This document shows, piece after piece, positions 8,205 through 15,442 of a DNA stretch of 22,390 nucleotides. The position numbers and the translations under genes were made by a program. Numbering within the stretch: the first letter of the stretch is position 1; each line of letters begins with the position of its first letter. The notes beneath the pieces were generated by a model, which was not told the DNA's origin, searched no databases, and worked only from the letters and a program-made list of their open reading frames with translations. The DNA is taken from the NCBI GenBank assembly GCA_964421875.1, contig CAYQZD010000062.1:1-22390 (forward strand), given 5' to 3'. The DNA comes from CAYQZD01 sp964421875. GTDB lineage: Bacteria > Electryoneota > Tariuqbacteria > Tariuqbacterales > Tariuqbacteraceae.

Positions 8205-9929
8205 ATGAACGGAATTGCTATGGCGCCCATGAAACTAGGTCAAATACTGGTTGATTTGGGGATTGTAAACGAAGATGACCTCAGACTCAGCCTGAGTGAA
8301 CAGAAAACAACCCATGATAGAATCGGAAACGTTCTGATTTCTCGAGGATTGGTAGTCGAAGAGGATATATATCGAGGCCTCGCCCGCCAAATGGGAATCG
8401 ATTTCATCCACAATGATAAAATCCTCGAAGCCAAGGAGGATGTGGTCCGGCTGGTGCCGGAAGACTTTGCTAAAGAGAACACGCTGATAGCGGTGGAATC
8501 ATACGATACTTCGCTGAAAGTGGCTATGTCCGAGCCGGACGACATCGTCGCCCTCGACAACCTTCAATCCCTTACCAATCGGCAGATCGAACCGCTGCTG
8601 GCGACTCCGTCCGGAATCATCAGCGCGATCGACCAGCTCTACGTCCGCATCCGAACCCAGGGCGAAGTGAAGGAGGTCATCGGAAACCTCCAATTCTTCG
8701 CCGAAGCGGATAATGAGGAGGAAGGACTGGTGGATATGACCGCCGCCACCACCGATATAGCGGACGCCCCGGTGGTCAAGCTGGTCAATATGATTTTCGC
8801 CGATGCCTTGAAGGAACGCGCTACCGATATACACATCGAAGTTCAGGAAGACGAAGTCTCAGTGCGATATCGTATCGACGGCGTGCTTCAGGAAGTGATG
8901 CGTCCCCCGAAATCATCTCACGCAGGAATTATTTCCCGTGTCAAGATTATTTCAAAGCTCAACATCGCTGAAAAACGGCTTCCACAGGATGGACGCTTTT
9001 CTATAAAATCCCCCAATGGCGACACCGACGTCCGCGTCTCAATCCTTCCCTGCGTTAACGGCGAAAAGGTGGTGCTCAGGCTGCTCGAAAAGTCCAGCTT
9101 CTCCTGGAGCCTCACCAACCTCGGTTTCGAAGACCACGAACTTAAAATCTTCCGCCGCTGGATTAAACAGCCCTACGGAATGGTCATCCTCTCCGGTCCT
9201 ACAGGTTCCGGTAAATCGACCACACTATACGCATCACTCAACGAAGTTAAATCTGACGGTGAAAACATCACTACCGTTGAGGACCCGGTGGAATATCATA
9301 TGGAGGGTATCAACCAGGTTCAGGTCAAACCCAAAATCGGACTCACCTTCGCCTCCATCATCAGGAATATCCTGCGGCAAGACCCGGACAAGTGCCTCAT
9401 CGGTGAGATTCGCGATTCTGAAACCGCCGATATTTCAGTTAAGTTCGCCCTGACTGGGCACCTGGTGTTCACCACCTTGCACGCCAACGACGGACCTTCG
9501 ACCATCACCCGTCTCATCGACATCGGAGTGCCGCCCTTCCTGGTGGGATCAGTGTTGAACCTGGTGATGGCGCAGCGTCTGGTGAGGAAAATATGCAAAA
9601 ACTGCAAAGAAGCCTACACCCCGGCCCCCGAGGAATTGATTGAAGCGGGATTGCAGCCGGAGGATTTTGAGGGGACGCAATTATATCGAGGCCGGGGATG
9701 CGTCCACTGCCGTGATACTGGTTACTATGGTAGAACCGGCATCTTCGAAATCCTAGAAATGAAACAACCAATCCGCCGCTTGGTGCTGGATAATGCCAAC
9801 CTGGAAGATATCCGCGATAAAGCTCTGAACCTGGGAATGAGAACCCTCCGGGAATGCGGTATTGCTAAAGTGAGAAGGGGTGTGACTACCCTGCAGGAAA
9901 TCCAGAGGATTACGGTTCAGGAGTTCTAA
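8205..9929 (+). CDS. pilB: Type IV pilus extension ATPase PilB/GspE family with MshEN c-di-GMP domain
   Basis: About 574 residues from ATG 8205; ATG 8220 or 8229 are alternatives, and the only good purine run (CGAGG, 8184-8188) is 16 nt away, so the start is uncertain. Residues 10-62 form an MshEN domain with two 24-residue motifs separated by 5 residues. The ATPase core has Walker A GPTGSGKS at 331, an Asp box (VEDPVEY), Walker B-type 'CLIGEIRD' at 397, and a His box 'FTTLHANDG'. A tetracysteine site (C464, C467, C499, C502) marks the zinc subdomain of assembly ATPases and is absent from retraction PilT. It powers pilin polymerisation at the cytoplasmic face through PilC. It begins 13 nt after the Ig-lipoprotein stop, so it is probably co-transcribed. 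Confidence 0.95.
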   Translation: MNGIAMAPMKLGQILVDLGIVNEDDLRLSLSEQKTTHDRIGNVLISRGLVVEEDIYRGLARQMGIDFIHNDKILEAKEDVVRLVPEDFAKENTLIAVESYDTSLKVAMSEPDDIVALDNLQSLTNRQIEPLLATPSGIISAIDQLYVRIRTQGEVKEVIGNLQFFAEADNEEEGLVDMTAATTDIADAPVVKLVNMIFADALKERATDIHIEVQEDEVSVRYRIDGVLQEVMRPPKSSHAGIISRVKIISKLNIAEKRLPQDGRFSIKSPNGDTDVRVSILPCVNGEKVVLRLLEKSSFSWSLTNLGFEDHELKIFRRWIKQPYGMVILSGPTGSGKSTTLYASLNEVKSDGENITTVEDPVEYHMEGINQVQVKPKIGLTFASIIRNILRQDPDKCLIGEIRDSETADISVKFALTGHLVFTTLHANDGPSTITRLIDIGVPPFLVGSVLNLVMAQRLVRKICKNCKEAYTPAPEELIEAGLQPEDFEGTQLYRGRGCVHCRDTGYYGRTGIFEILEMKQPIRRLVLDNANLEDIRDKALNLGMRTLRECGIAKVRRGVTTLQEIQRITVQEF

Positions 9930-9995
9930 ACTTAATGATAACAATTAATCGTACTCCTCACGCCGATTTTTACTTCGCGACATTGGAGATTGTGA

Positions 9996-11246
9996 ATGCC
10001 CACTTATAACTACGTTGTCAAAGACAAAGACGAAAAACGGATTGAGGGCGCAATCCGCAGCGCCAGCGTGGAATCCGCTCTGGACAGCCTGAAAAAGAAG
10101 GGCTACACCGTGCTGTCGGTCAAAGAATCACGCACCGACATCCTAAAAGCCCAGCAGTCCGTGATGGACCAGATAGCCACTGCGTTCTATAAGATACAAA
10201 ATCACGTCCCGCTAAAAATAATTGTCTTCTTCACTCGCCAGCTCTCTACAATGTTTTCCGCGGGGCTAACCATCGAAAAATCCATCGCCAACCTGCTGAA
10301 CGAAGAAAAGAATCCCCGTTTCCGCAAAGTGCTGGCAAAGGTGGCAAATGACCTCAAAAGAGGATTATCCCTCTCCGAAGCGCTGGCTAAGCATCCCGGG
10401 GTATTCTCAAACCTCTTTGTCGCCTTGGTGCATGCCGGTGAAGTTTCCGGTAGTCTGCACATTGTGCTGGAACAACTGTCCGATTATCTGGAATCGGTCG
10501 CGGAGACCAGAAGAAAAGTGATTTCTGCCTTGACCTATCCCACTATCGTTATTATCTTTATGATAGGAATCATTACTTTCCTGCTTCTTATCGTGGTGCC
10601 GATGTTCACCGAAATCTATGACAAATTCGGCGCCAGACTCCCCGGTCCCACCAGAGTGATGGTGGGAACCAGCCAGCTTATCAGTCAGAACTTTGTGGTG
10701 TTTTTCCTGTTAACGATTGTTACACTATCCTTTCTCTGGGTGATTTCTATGACTGAGAGAGGTGGATACGTCTTCGACAATATTAAGCTGCATATTCCTA
10801 TTTTAGGATTGCTGATTAAAAATTCGATGATGAATAAGTTCTCCAAAACCTTCGGTATCCTCATCGGTTCAGGGGTGCCGATGCTGGAATCTATAGACCA
10901 TGTCCAGAGGGTAGTGGGTAATAGAGTGGTGATTAAAGGAATGAACCATGTGCGCAGTATGGTTAAGGACGGCTTCTCCATTTCCGTCGCAATGAAAAAA
11001 TCCCTGGTGTTCCCTCCAACCCTGGTCCAGCTCGTTGCCACCGGTGAGGAAACCGGGGAGATCGATAAACTTCTGGACAAAGCAGCCCAATTCTACGAAA
11101 AACAAGTTGATTCCATCGTGGAACGACTGACCTCCCTGATTGAACCGATTCTCATTATCTTTATGGGTATGACGGTGGCGGTGATTCTGATTACCCTCTA
11201 CCTCCCCATCTTTATGTTCGGACGCGCCATCCAGATGGGTATGTGA
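9996..11246 (+). CDS. pilC: Type IV pilus inner-membrane platform protein PilC/GspF family
   Basis: A 416-residue protein; ATG 9996 has GGAG at 9985-9988 with 7-nt spacing. After a short N-terminal domain (MPTYNYVVKDKDEKRIEG) come two homologous T2SSF helical domains, recognised by 'FTRQLSTMFSAGLTIEKSI' in the first and 'FSKTFGILIGSGVPMLESI' in the second, each with the paired 'HAGEVSG' or 'ATGEETGE' signature. Three membrane helices are apparent, including 'VIIFMIGIITFLLLIVV' and one at the C-terminus. PilC-type platform proteins are turned by PilB and pass pilins into the growing fibre. It follows pilB by 66 nt and ends just before a strong hairpin terminator. Confidence 0.95.
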   Translation: MPTYNYVVKDKDEKRIEGAIRSASVESALDSLKKKGYTVLSVKESRTDILKAQQSVMDQIATAFYKIQNHVPLKIIVFFTRQLSTMFSAGLTIEKSIANLLNEEKNPRFRKVLAKVANDLKRGLSLSEALAKHPGVFSNLFVALVHAGEVSGSLHIVLEQLSDYLESVAETRRKVISALTYPTIVIIFMIGIITFLLLIVVPMFTEIYDKFGARLPGPTRVMVGTSQLISQNFVVFFLLTIVTLSFLWVISMTERGGYVFDNIKLHIPILGLLIKNSMMNKFSKTFGILIGSGVPMLESIDHVQRVVGNRVVIKGMNHVRSMVKDGFSISVAMKKSLVFPPTLVQLVATGEETGEIDKLLDKAAQFYEKQVDSIVERLTSLIEPILIIFMGMTVAVILITLYLPIFMFGRAIQMGM

Positions 11247-11256
11247 TTCTTTTGCT

Positions 11257-11280
11257 AAGGCTCCCGAAAGGGAGCCTTTT
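11257..11280 (+). terminator. Intrinsic terminator after pilC
   Basis: A 9-bp stem (AAGGCTCCC at 11257-11265 with GGGAGCCTT at 11270-11278), a GAAA tetraloop and a TTTT run starting inside the stem. It lies 10 nt after the pilC stop and about 30 nt before pilD, so pilD is either expressed by read-through or from its own promoter. The T-run is short (TTTTCTATTT), so leaky termination is plausible. Confidence 0.8.
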
Positions 11281-11308
11281 CTATTTCTAATATCGTGAGA
11301 GGACTCAT

Positions 11309-12058
11309 TTGTTCCAAGAACCCCAGTTGGAATTCATCTGGTCACTGCTAGTATTTATTCTAGGTTTAATTTTCGGCTCCTTCGCCAATGTTCTTATTCA
11401 CCGCCTCCCCCAGCGAAAATCAATCGTTAAGCCCCCATCACATTGCCCCCGCTGCTTGCACACCATCGCTTTCTACGAAAATGTACCACTGCTCAGCTAT
11501 CTCTTGCTCAGAGGGAAATGCCGCTATTGCGGCGCAAAAATTTCTTTACGTTACCCTCTGGTCGAAGCCGGAACCGCTGCCCTGTTTCTAGCGGCATGGC
11601 TGAAATTCGGCCCCTCGATGGAATTTGTGTTTTACACCGTTTTGTTCTTCATTCTAATCGTGCACGCCTTTATCGACTACTATCATTTCCTCCTGCTCGA
11701 CTCTATGAATATTGCTGGCGCAGTCTTCGGACTCGCTGCGCTGGCGCTGATTCCTTCCCTATCGCTCGTCTATGGTCTGTTCGGAGCTGTTTTCGGGGGA
11801 GGACTCCTGCTGCTGGTCTATTTCCTGGGATTGCTGATTTTCAGAAAAAGGGGGATGGGTTTGGGGGATGTGAAAACCGCGGCGATGCTGGGATTATACC
11901 TGGGCCCAATTCCCATCATTTATATGCTTTTGGGAGCTTCAATCGTCGGGCTCGCCTGGGGACTGGTCAGGCTTCTGACGGGAAAAGGCCGGATGGTGCA
12001 GTTTGGCACATTGATGGCAATTGCGGCGGTGATTATGATTCTGGCAGGATGGGCTTAA
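11309..12058 (+). CDS. pilD: Type IV prepilin peptidase / N-methyltransferase
   Basis: A 249-residue polytopic membrane protein starting at TTG 11309, preceded by GAGAGGA (11297-11303). No downstream start would keep the conserved first helix and 'GSFANVLIHRLP'. The cytoplasmic N-terminal loop has four zinc cysteines (C46, C49, C71, C74), as in enzymes that also methylate. The two catalytic aspartates are visible: D123 (in 'HAFIDYYHF') and D187 in 'GMGLGDVK', the GxGD motif of aspartyl membrane proteases. It cleaves the leader peptide of type IV pilins and methylates the new N-terminus. Its pilin substrates are not encoded in this window. Confidence 0.95.
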   Translation: MFQEPQLEFIWSLLVFILGLIFGSFANVLIHRLPQRKSIVKPPSHCPRCLHTIAFYENVPLLSYLLLRGKCRYCGAKISLRYPLVEAGTAALFLAAWLKFGPSMEFVFYTVLFFILIVHAFIDYYHFLLLDSMNIAGAVFGLAALALIPSLSLVYGLFGAVFGGGLLLLVYFLGLLIFRKRGMGLGDVKTAAMLGLYLGPIPIIYMLLGASIVGLAWGLVRLLTGKGRMVQFGTLMAIAAVIMILAGWA

Positions 12059-12060
12059 AG

Positions 12061-12088
12061 TAAAAAAACCCGCCGTTAAAGGCGGGTT
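12061..12088 (-). terminator. Terminator of the sigma/anti-sigma operon, shared with pilD
   Basis: A perfect 8-bp stem (AACCCGCC at 12067-12074, GGCGGGTT at 12081-12088) with a 6-nt loop. Read on the - strand it is followed by a run of seven T (complement of 12062-12068), a strong intrinsic terminator for the anti-sigma gene. On the + strand it follows the pilD stop within 10 nt but has no T-run, so it may act only weakly there. Confidence 0.82.
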
Positions 12089-12120
12089 GTCCTCTGGAAG
12101 AAGCTATGATAAATGCTTGG

Positions 12121-12657
12121 CTAAACCAGTATTATATCATATCTCGAACGAAATCTTCTCGTCTTAGGATTAAGGAACAGTCGGTCGATCGCTGCTATCA
12201 CCACGATTATCGCCGCTGCGAACAGCAGAATGTTCAGTCCGCTCCCCCAGTCCGAGATTAACTGTTTTACTGCGCCAAAATCGAAAGCGTCGATTTTGAT
12301 GTCGAACATAGAACCGCCGGGGAGCGCCGGAAACAGCGAACTCAGATCCACGTAATGAGCGGTGATAACGATACATACTACTGCGCCCAGGATTACAGCG
12401 ATGATGTTGAGCAGGCTCGTCCGGAATTTCTTCGCCTCCGTAGTTTGCAGCCGGGAAATCACAGTGTCAGCGAAATCCGCGGACAACTCCATACTTCCCT
12501 CAGACGCTAATTCCCCATACAGCTCCCGATAGAGTTCAAGATTAGTCTGGCAGGTTTTACAGAGTCTCAGGTGAGCCTCAATCGACTCTTTCTCTGAGGT
12601 TATATTGCCGTCAAGATAATCTTGAATCTCATCGTCGCTTATGTGTTTCAGCCGCAT
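12121..12657 (-). CDS. Zinc-finger anti-sigma factor (membrane-bound)
   Basis: A 178-residue protein. The N-terminal cytoplasmic domain carries H29-x3-C33-x2-C36, the HxxxCxxC motif of ZAS-family anti-sigma factors, with His5 as a possible further ligand. Two membrane helices follow, about 83-105 (NIIAVILGAVVCIVITAHYV) and about 143-163, with a segment of roughly 38 residues between them and a basic C-terminal tail. Proteins of this kind sequester a cognate ECF sigma factor at the membrane until a signal releases it. The gene overlaps the sigma gene by 10 bp, so the two are translationally coupled, and GGAAGAG precedes its ATG. The signal cannot be deduced. Confidence 0.88.
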   Translation of the reverse strand: MRLKHISDDEIQDYLDGNITSEKESIEAHLRLCKTCQTNLELYRELYGELASEGSMELSADFADTVISRLQTTEAKKFRTSLLNIIAVILGAVVCIVITAHYVDLSSLFPALPGGSMFDIKIDAFDFGAVKQLISDWGSGLNILLFAAAIIVVIAAIDRLFLNPKTRRFRSRYDIILV

Positions 12658-13232
12658 ATCTCTTCCTTTCGGTATTTCCCGGAAAGCCTTTTCTTGAGGC
12701 TTTTACGAGCCCGGAAAAGGTAGCTTTTAACCGTGCCTTCCGGCAAATCCATCACTTCGCCGATTTCACGATAACTCAAGCCGTCAAGGTGATACAAAGT
12801 CAATACGGTGCGATGGAGCGTCGGCAAACTGCCTATCTCCAACTTTAAAATATCGGAGATATTTCCTTCAGATGCAATTTTGTCCGGAGCCGACGTTTCG
12901 CCGGGTTGAGATTCGATTGTTTCCCCTTCAGGAGCAATATCATCGTATAACGGAACCTTCTTCTTCGTCAGATAATTGAGGCAGGTATTATAAGTTATTT
13001 TACCCAGCCAGGTGGAAAATTTCGCATTATGCCGGAAGCCCGAGAGGTTTTGATAGGCCTTGATGAAAACCTCCTGACAGATATCCTCGCGGTCGTCGGA
13101 GTTGTCCACCATTCTGAAGGCGATGTGAATAACCAGGTTCCGATGCGCTTCTATCAAATCTCTATAATACCCGGTTTCGCCGGCCAATATTTTCTCTATT
13201 ACATTCCTCTCGTCTTCCATAGTCTCACACAT
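12648..13232 (-). CDS. ECF-type RNA polymerase sigma factor (sigma-70 family)
   Basis: Up to 194 residues. Region 2 is seen in 'DICQEVFIKAYQNLSGF' and 'FSTWLGKITYNTCLNYL'. Region 4 is seen in 'LPTLHRTVLTLYHLDGLSY' plus the helix-turn-helix 'EIGEVMDLPEGTVKSYLF'. There is no region 1.1 or 3, as expected for ECF factors. Two start codons compete: ATG 13232, which has no ribosome site and would be nearly leaderless given the predicted promoter, and ATG 13220, preceded by a weak GAG. It forms an operon with the overlapping anti-sigma gene and is probably autoregulated through the motif at 13243-13269. Targets are unknown; the neighbouring pilus and polysaccharide genes show no copy of that motif in the gaps I read. 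Confidence 0.92.
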   Translation of the reverse strand: MCETMEDERNVIEKILAGETGYYRDLIEAHRNLVIHIAFRMVDNSDDREDICQEVFIKAYQNLSGFRHNAKFSTWLGKITYNTCLNYLTKKKVPLYDDIAPEGETIESQPGETSAPDKIASEGNISDILKLEIGSLPTLHRTVLTLYHLDGLSYREIGEVMDLPEGTVKSYLFRARKSLKKRLSGKYRKEEICG

Positions 13233-13242
13233 TTAATAAATA

Positions 13243-13269
13243 AGACAAGCGAAAACAGAAAATGTTTCA
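13243..13269 (-). promoter_or_regulatory. Predicted ECF promoter of the sigma factor operon
   Basis: Read on the - strand, TGAAAC (13269-13264) is followed by 17 nt and GTCT (13246-13243), resembling -35/-10 elements of ECF-dependent promoters (an AAC-containing -35). The same pair with identical spacing occurs divergently at 13322-13348, and the bases flanking the -35 (ACATTTT) and the -10 (TTGTCT, then AT) also agree. Transcription would start around 13236, only a few nt before the first ATG. Confidence 0.5.
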
Positions 13270-13321
13270 GACCGTTCTATGTCTTTTGAATAGAATCAGC
13301 ATAAGTTTTTTTGAGATAAAA

Positions 13322-13348
13322 TGCAACATTTTTCTCCCGGGATTGTCT
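13322..13348 (+). promoter_or_regulatory. Predicted ECF promoter of the divergent membrane-protein gene
   Basis: TGCAAC at 13322-13327 and GTCT at 13345-13348 with a 17-nt spacer, matching the motif in front of the sigma gene on the other strand. The predicted start near 13355 leaves a leader of about 39 nt containing the AGGAG ribosome site. The match suggests the small membrane protein belongs to the sigma factor's regulon. Confidence 0.5.
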
Positions 13349-13393
13349 GATAGATTAGATAAGGGAAAATCAGCAACACTCCAGGAGTAAATT

Positions 13394-13768
13394 ATGTTCC
13401 AGTCAGAGCATCTAATACCGATTGCGATGTTCGTCTGCGTGGTGTTCATCGTGAAAATCGTATCCGACAACAAAACCAGGCGGATGATGATTGAAAAGGG
13501 AAAAACCGATGAAAACACTAAAATTATGTTCAATGAGTACCAGAAAAAACAAGCCTCGAGCGCGCTGAAATGGGGAATGGTGCTGGTGGGATTGGGATTG
13601 GCGGTTCTGCTCGCCAGGCTTGCCCCGTCTTACCACCGCGATGAGATAATCATCGCCCTGATGTTCCTCCTCGCAGGGCTCGGTCTGCTGCTCTTCTATC
13701 ACCTTACCCGCAGAAAGCCCGAAACAACTCCAGAGGAAAAATCCCTCCCCGAATCCGAACCGGAATGA
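13394..13768 (+). CDS. Small membrane protein, DUF6249-like
   Basis: A 124-residue protein; ATG 13394 has AGGAG at 13383-13387 with ideal spacing. It has an N-terminal membrane helix (about 7-23), a cytoplasmic basic segment with 'MMIEKGKTDENTKIM', two more helices (about 59-78 and 86-104) and a charged Pro/Glu-rich tail. This layout, with an 'IEKG' motif after the first helix, resembles the uncharacterised DUF6249 family, often found near sigma/anti-sigma pairs (recalled from memory, not searched). It is divergent from the ECF gene and shares its promoter motif, so it may be a regulon member or a further regulator of sigma activity. No enzymatic motif is visible. Confidence 0.75.
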   Translation: MFQSEHLIPIAMFVCVVFIVKIVSDNKTRRMMIEKGKTDENTKIMFNEYQKKQASSALKWGMVLVGLGLAVLLARLAPSYHRDEIIIALMFLLAGLGLLLFYHLTRRKPETTPEEKSLPESEPE

Positions 13769-13850
13769 GCAAGTAATCCGGAACTTATTCTGCCCATTCC
13801 TGGTAAAAAACCTAATTAGAACTGAAACCATTCACAAATAATTCTCTGTA

Positions 13851-13876
13851 ACCGCCGGGTCCCAAAACCCGGCGGT
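13851..13876. repeat. Perfect 10-bp GC-rich palindrome
   Basis: ACCGCCGGGT at 13851-13860 pairs perfectly with ACCCGGCGGT at 13867-13876 across a 6-nt loop. It lies 83 nt after the stop of the small membrane protein gene. No T-run follows on either strand, so it is more likely a REP-like dispersed element or an mRNA 3'-end stabiliser than a classical terminator. Confidence 0.6.
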
Positions 13877-13980
13877 GACATCACCGTCCTCAATTTATCC
13901 ATCCTTCATACACCAATCACTCACTACCACCAACTCACTAACGATTATAGTCAATCTTGAAGAGAATGATAAGTTAAGGA

Positions 13981-14033
13981 TGTCATTCCGAGCGATTTAT
14001 GCGCCGCACGGCGTAAAACCGGAATCCATCTTC
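13981..14033. repeat. Nested inverted repeat resembling a dispersed 'GTCATTCCGAGCG' element
   Basis: The outer arms ATTCCG (13985-13990) and CGGAAT (14020-14025) enclose an inner hairpin, TGCGCC (14000-14005) with GGCGTA (14010-14015). The ends 'GTCATTCCGAGCG' and 'GGAATCCATCTTC' match, from memory, a widespread intergenic repeat motif of uncultured bacterial genomes. No second copy exists in this window, so the repeat status is inferred. Confidence 0.45.
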
Positions 14034-14101
14034 ATATATTTTATATATATGCTGTCCACTCTCCGCCATCGACAGCAACCGCCTGATTTATAGTCATATG
14101 G

Positions 14102-14123
14102 CGCAGGATGCGGAAACCCTGCG
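14102..14123. repeat. Short palindrome, possible dispersed repeat
   Basis: CGCAGG (14102-14107) and CCTGCG (14118-14123) form a perfect 6-bp stem around a 10-nt loop. It is the third inverted repeat in the same gap. There is no T-run. Function unknown. Confidence 0.35.
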
Positions 14124-14283
14124 ACACAATACTGAGATTTCGTCGGCACACCCTGAAAGCATTACTTTAATCCAAAACATACTAAAGTCGAGCACTCTGA
14201 GCCCGTAGGAATTTGATTTTATACCCAAATATGTTAAATTATATAGTTTATTAAAAATACAGACATTTCAGGAAATATAATCG

Positions 14284-15420
14284 ATGAAAAAAGTATTAGT
14301 TACAGGCGGCGCGGGATTTATCGGCTCGTTCATAGTTGACCTCCTGATAGAAAAAGGCGATTCTGAAGTCTATATCTTCGACAACCTTGACCCTCAGGTT
14401 CATCCCAAAGGCGAGAAGCCGGATTACGTTAATAAGAATGCAGTATTTATCAAGGGCGATATTAGAGACAGTGAGGCTTTAACGAAGGCGGTCGCCGGAG
14501 TTGAGCAGGTTTATCATATGGCGGCGGCGGTCGGTGTGGGGCAGTCGATGTATCAAATTGGTAAGTATGTCGAGGTAAACACATTCGGCGCCGCTAATTT
14601 GTTAGATGTGATTGCCAATGGAAAGACCGGATTGGAGAAAATACTGGTCGCTGCCTCAATGAGCAGTTACGGAGAAGGCAGATATCGCTGCCCGGAACAC
14701 GGACTAATTAGTCCCGATTTCCGCCTTGAAGCCGATATGGCCCGCGGCGGATGGGAACCGCGTTGCCCAAAATGCGGCGCGGTGATGATGCCCGTCCCTA
14801 CCGATGAAGAAAAACCACTGTTCTGCAACTCGGTTTACGCTCAAACTAAAAAAGACCAGGAGGAGATGACCTTAATGGTGGGGAAAGCCTACGGTATTCC
14901 CGCCGTCGCCCTCCGATTCTTCAACACCTACGGACCCCGGCAGTCTTTGTCAAATCCCTATACCGGAGTCTGCGCCATCTTTATGAGCCGCATCAAGAAC
15001 GCTAATCCACCCGTGATTTACGAAGACGGACTACAGAGCCGCGATTTCATCTCAGTCAAAGACATCGCCCGAGCCTGTGTCACCGCGATGAACGATTCCC
15101 GCGCCGATTATCAGGTCTTCAATGTTGGAACCGGAGTTCCCACCACAGTAAAAGGAGTGGCGGAGACCCTGGCGGAAATCTACGGAGTCCAAATCCAGCC
15201 GGAAATCAACAATGCCTACCGTAAGGGGGATGTCCGCCATTGTTACGCTGACGCTTCAAAGATTGAACGAACCATCGGCTTCAAACCGCAAATCTCTTTC
15301 GAACAGGGAATGCGGGAATTAGCGGAATGGACGGAAAAGGCGGCGGCGGATGACAAATTCGAAACCGCCTCGTCTGAACTGCAGACCAGGGGGCTGGTGG
15401 TCGGGGGGAAAAAGAAGTAA
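14284..15420 (+). CDS. NAD-dependent sugar epimerase, extended SDR, dTDP-L-rhamnose 4-epimerase-like, with zinc-ribbon-like insertion
   Basis: A 378-residue extended short-chain dehydrogenase/reductase. The NAD-binding glycine motif TGGAGFIG is at residues 7-14; the catalytic Ser lies in 'SMSSYGEG' and Tyr185-x3-Lys189 in 'VYAQTKKD'. The strings 'DNLDPQVH' and 'AAAVGVGQSMYQI' recall the WbiB-type dTDP-L-rhamnose 4-epimerases, so a nucleotide-sugar epimerase for surface glycans is likely; exact substrate uncertain. Between Ser and Tyr is an insertion with C136-P-E-H139 and C161-P-K-C164, a zinc-ribbon-like pair. A weak CAGGA (14268-14272) precedes ATG 14284. It is alone on the + strand, converges on the polysaccharide operon and ends at an intrinsic terminator. 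Confidence 0.85.
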   Translation: MKKVLVTGGAGFIGSFIVDLLIEKGDSEVYIFDNLDPQVHPKGEKPDYVNKNAVFIKGDIRDSEALTKAVAGVEQVYHMAAAVGVGQSMYQIGKYVEVNTFGAANLLDVIANGKTGLEKILVAASMSSYGEGRYRCPEHGLISPDFRLEADMARGGWEPRCPKCGAVMMPVPTDEEKPLFCNSVYAQTKKDQEEMTLMVGKAYGIPAVALRFFNTYGPRQSLSNPYTGVCAIFMSRIKNANPPVIYEDGLQSRDFISVKDIARACVTAMNDSRADYQVFNVGTGVPTTVKGVAETLAEIYGVQIQPEINNAYRKGDVRHCYADASKIERTIGFKPQISFEQGMRELAEWTEKAAADDKFETASSELQTRGLVVGGKKK

Positions 15421-15442
15421 TAAGGTTAATTAATAATTGACC

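Larger units (their letters stand above)
13769..14283. other. 515-bp intergenic region with palindromic elements and no convincing gene
   Basis: An open frame of 72 codons at 13875-14093 lacks a ribosome site, runs through two palindromes and has no family resemblance, so I do not call it. The region holds three inverted-repeat elements listed separately. Its last 80 bp are AT-rich, with possible but weak promoter elements for the epimerase (TTGATT at 14213 and AT-rich hexamers near 14235). Confidence 0.7.

Noticed and set aside
11443..12063. 206-codon open frame overlapping pilD in another frame
   Set aside because: The overlapping frame has all prepilin peptidase motifs (four Cys, GxGD), while this one is Arg/Cys-rich with no coherent domain.
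13875..14093. 72-codon open frame in the 515-bp gap
   Set aside because: It has no ribosome site, a low-complexity Ser/Thr N-terminus, and runs through the palindromic elements.
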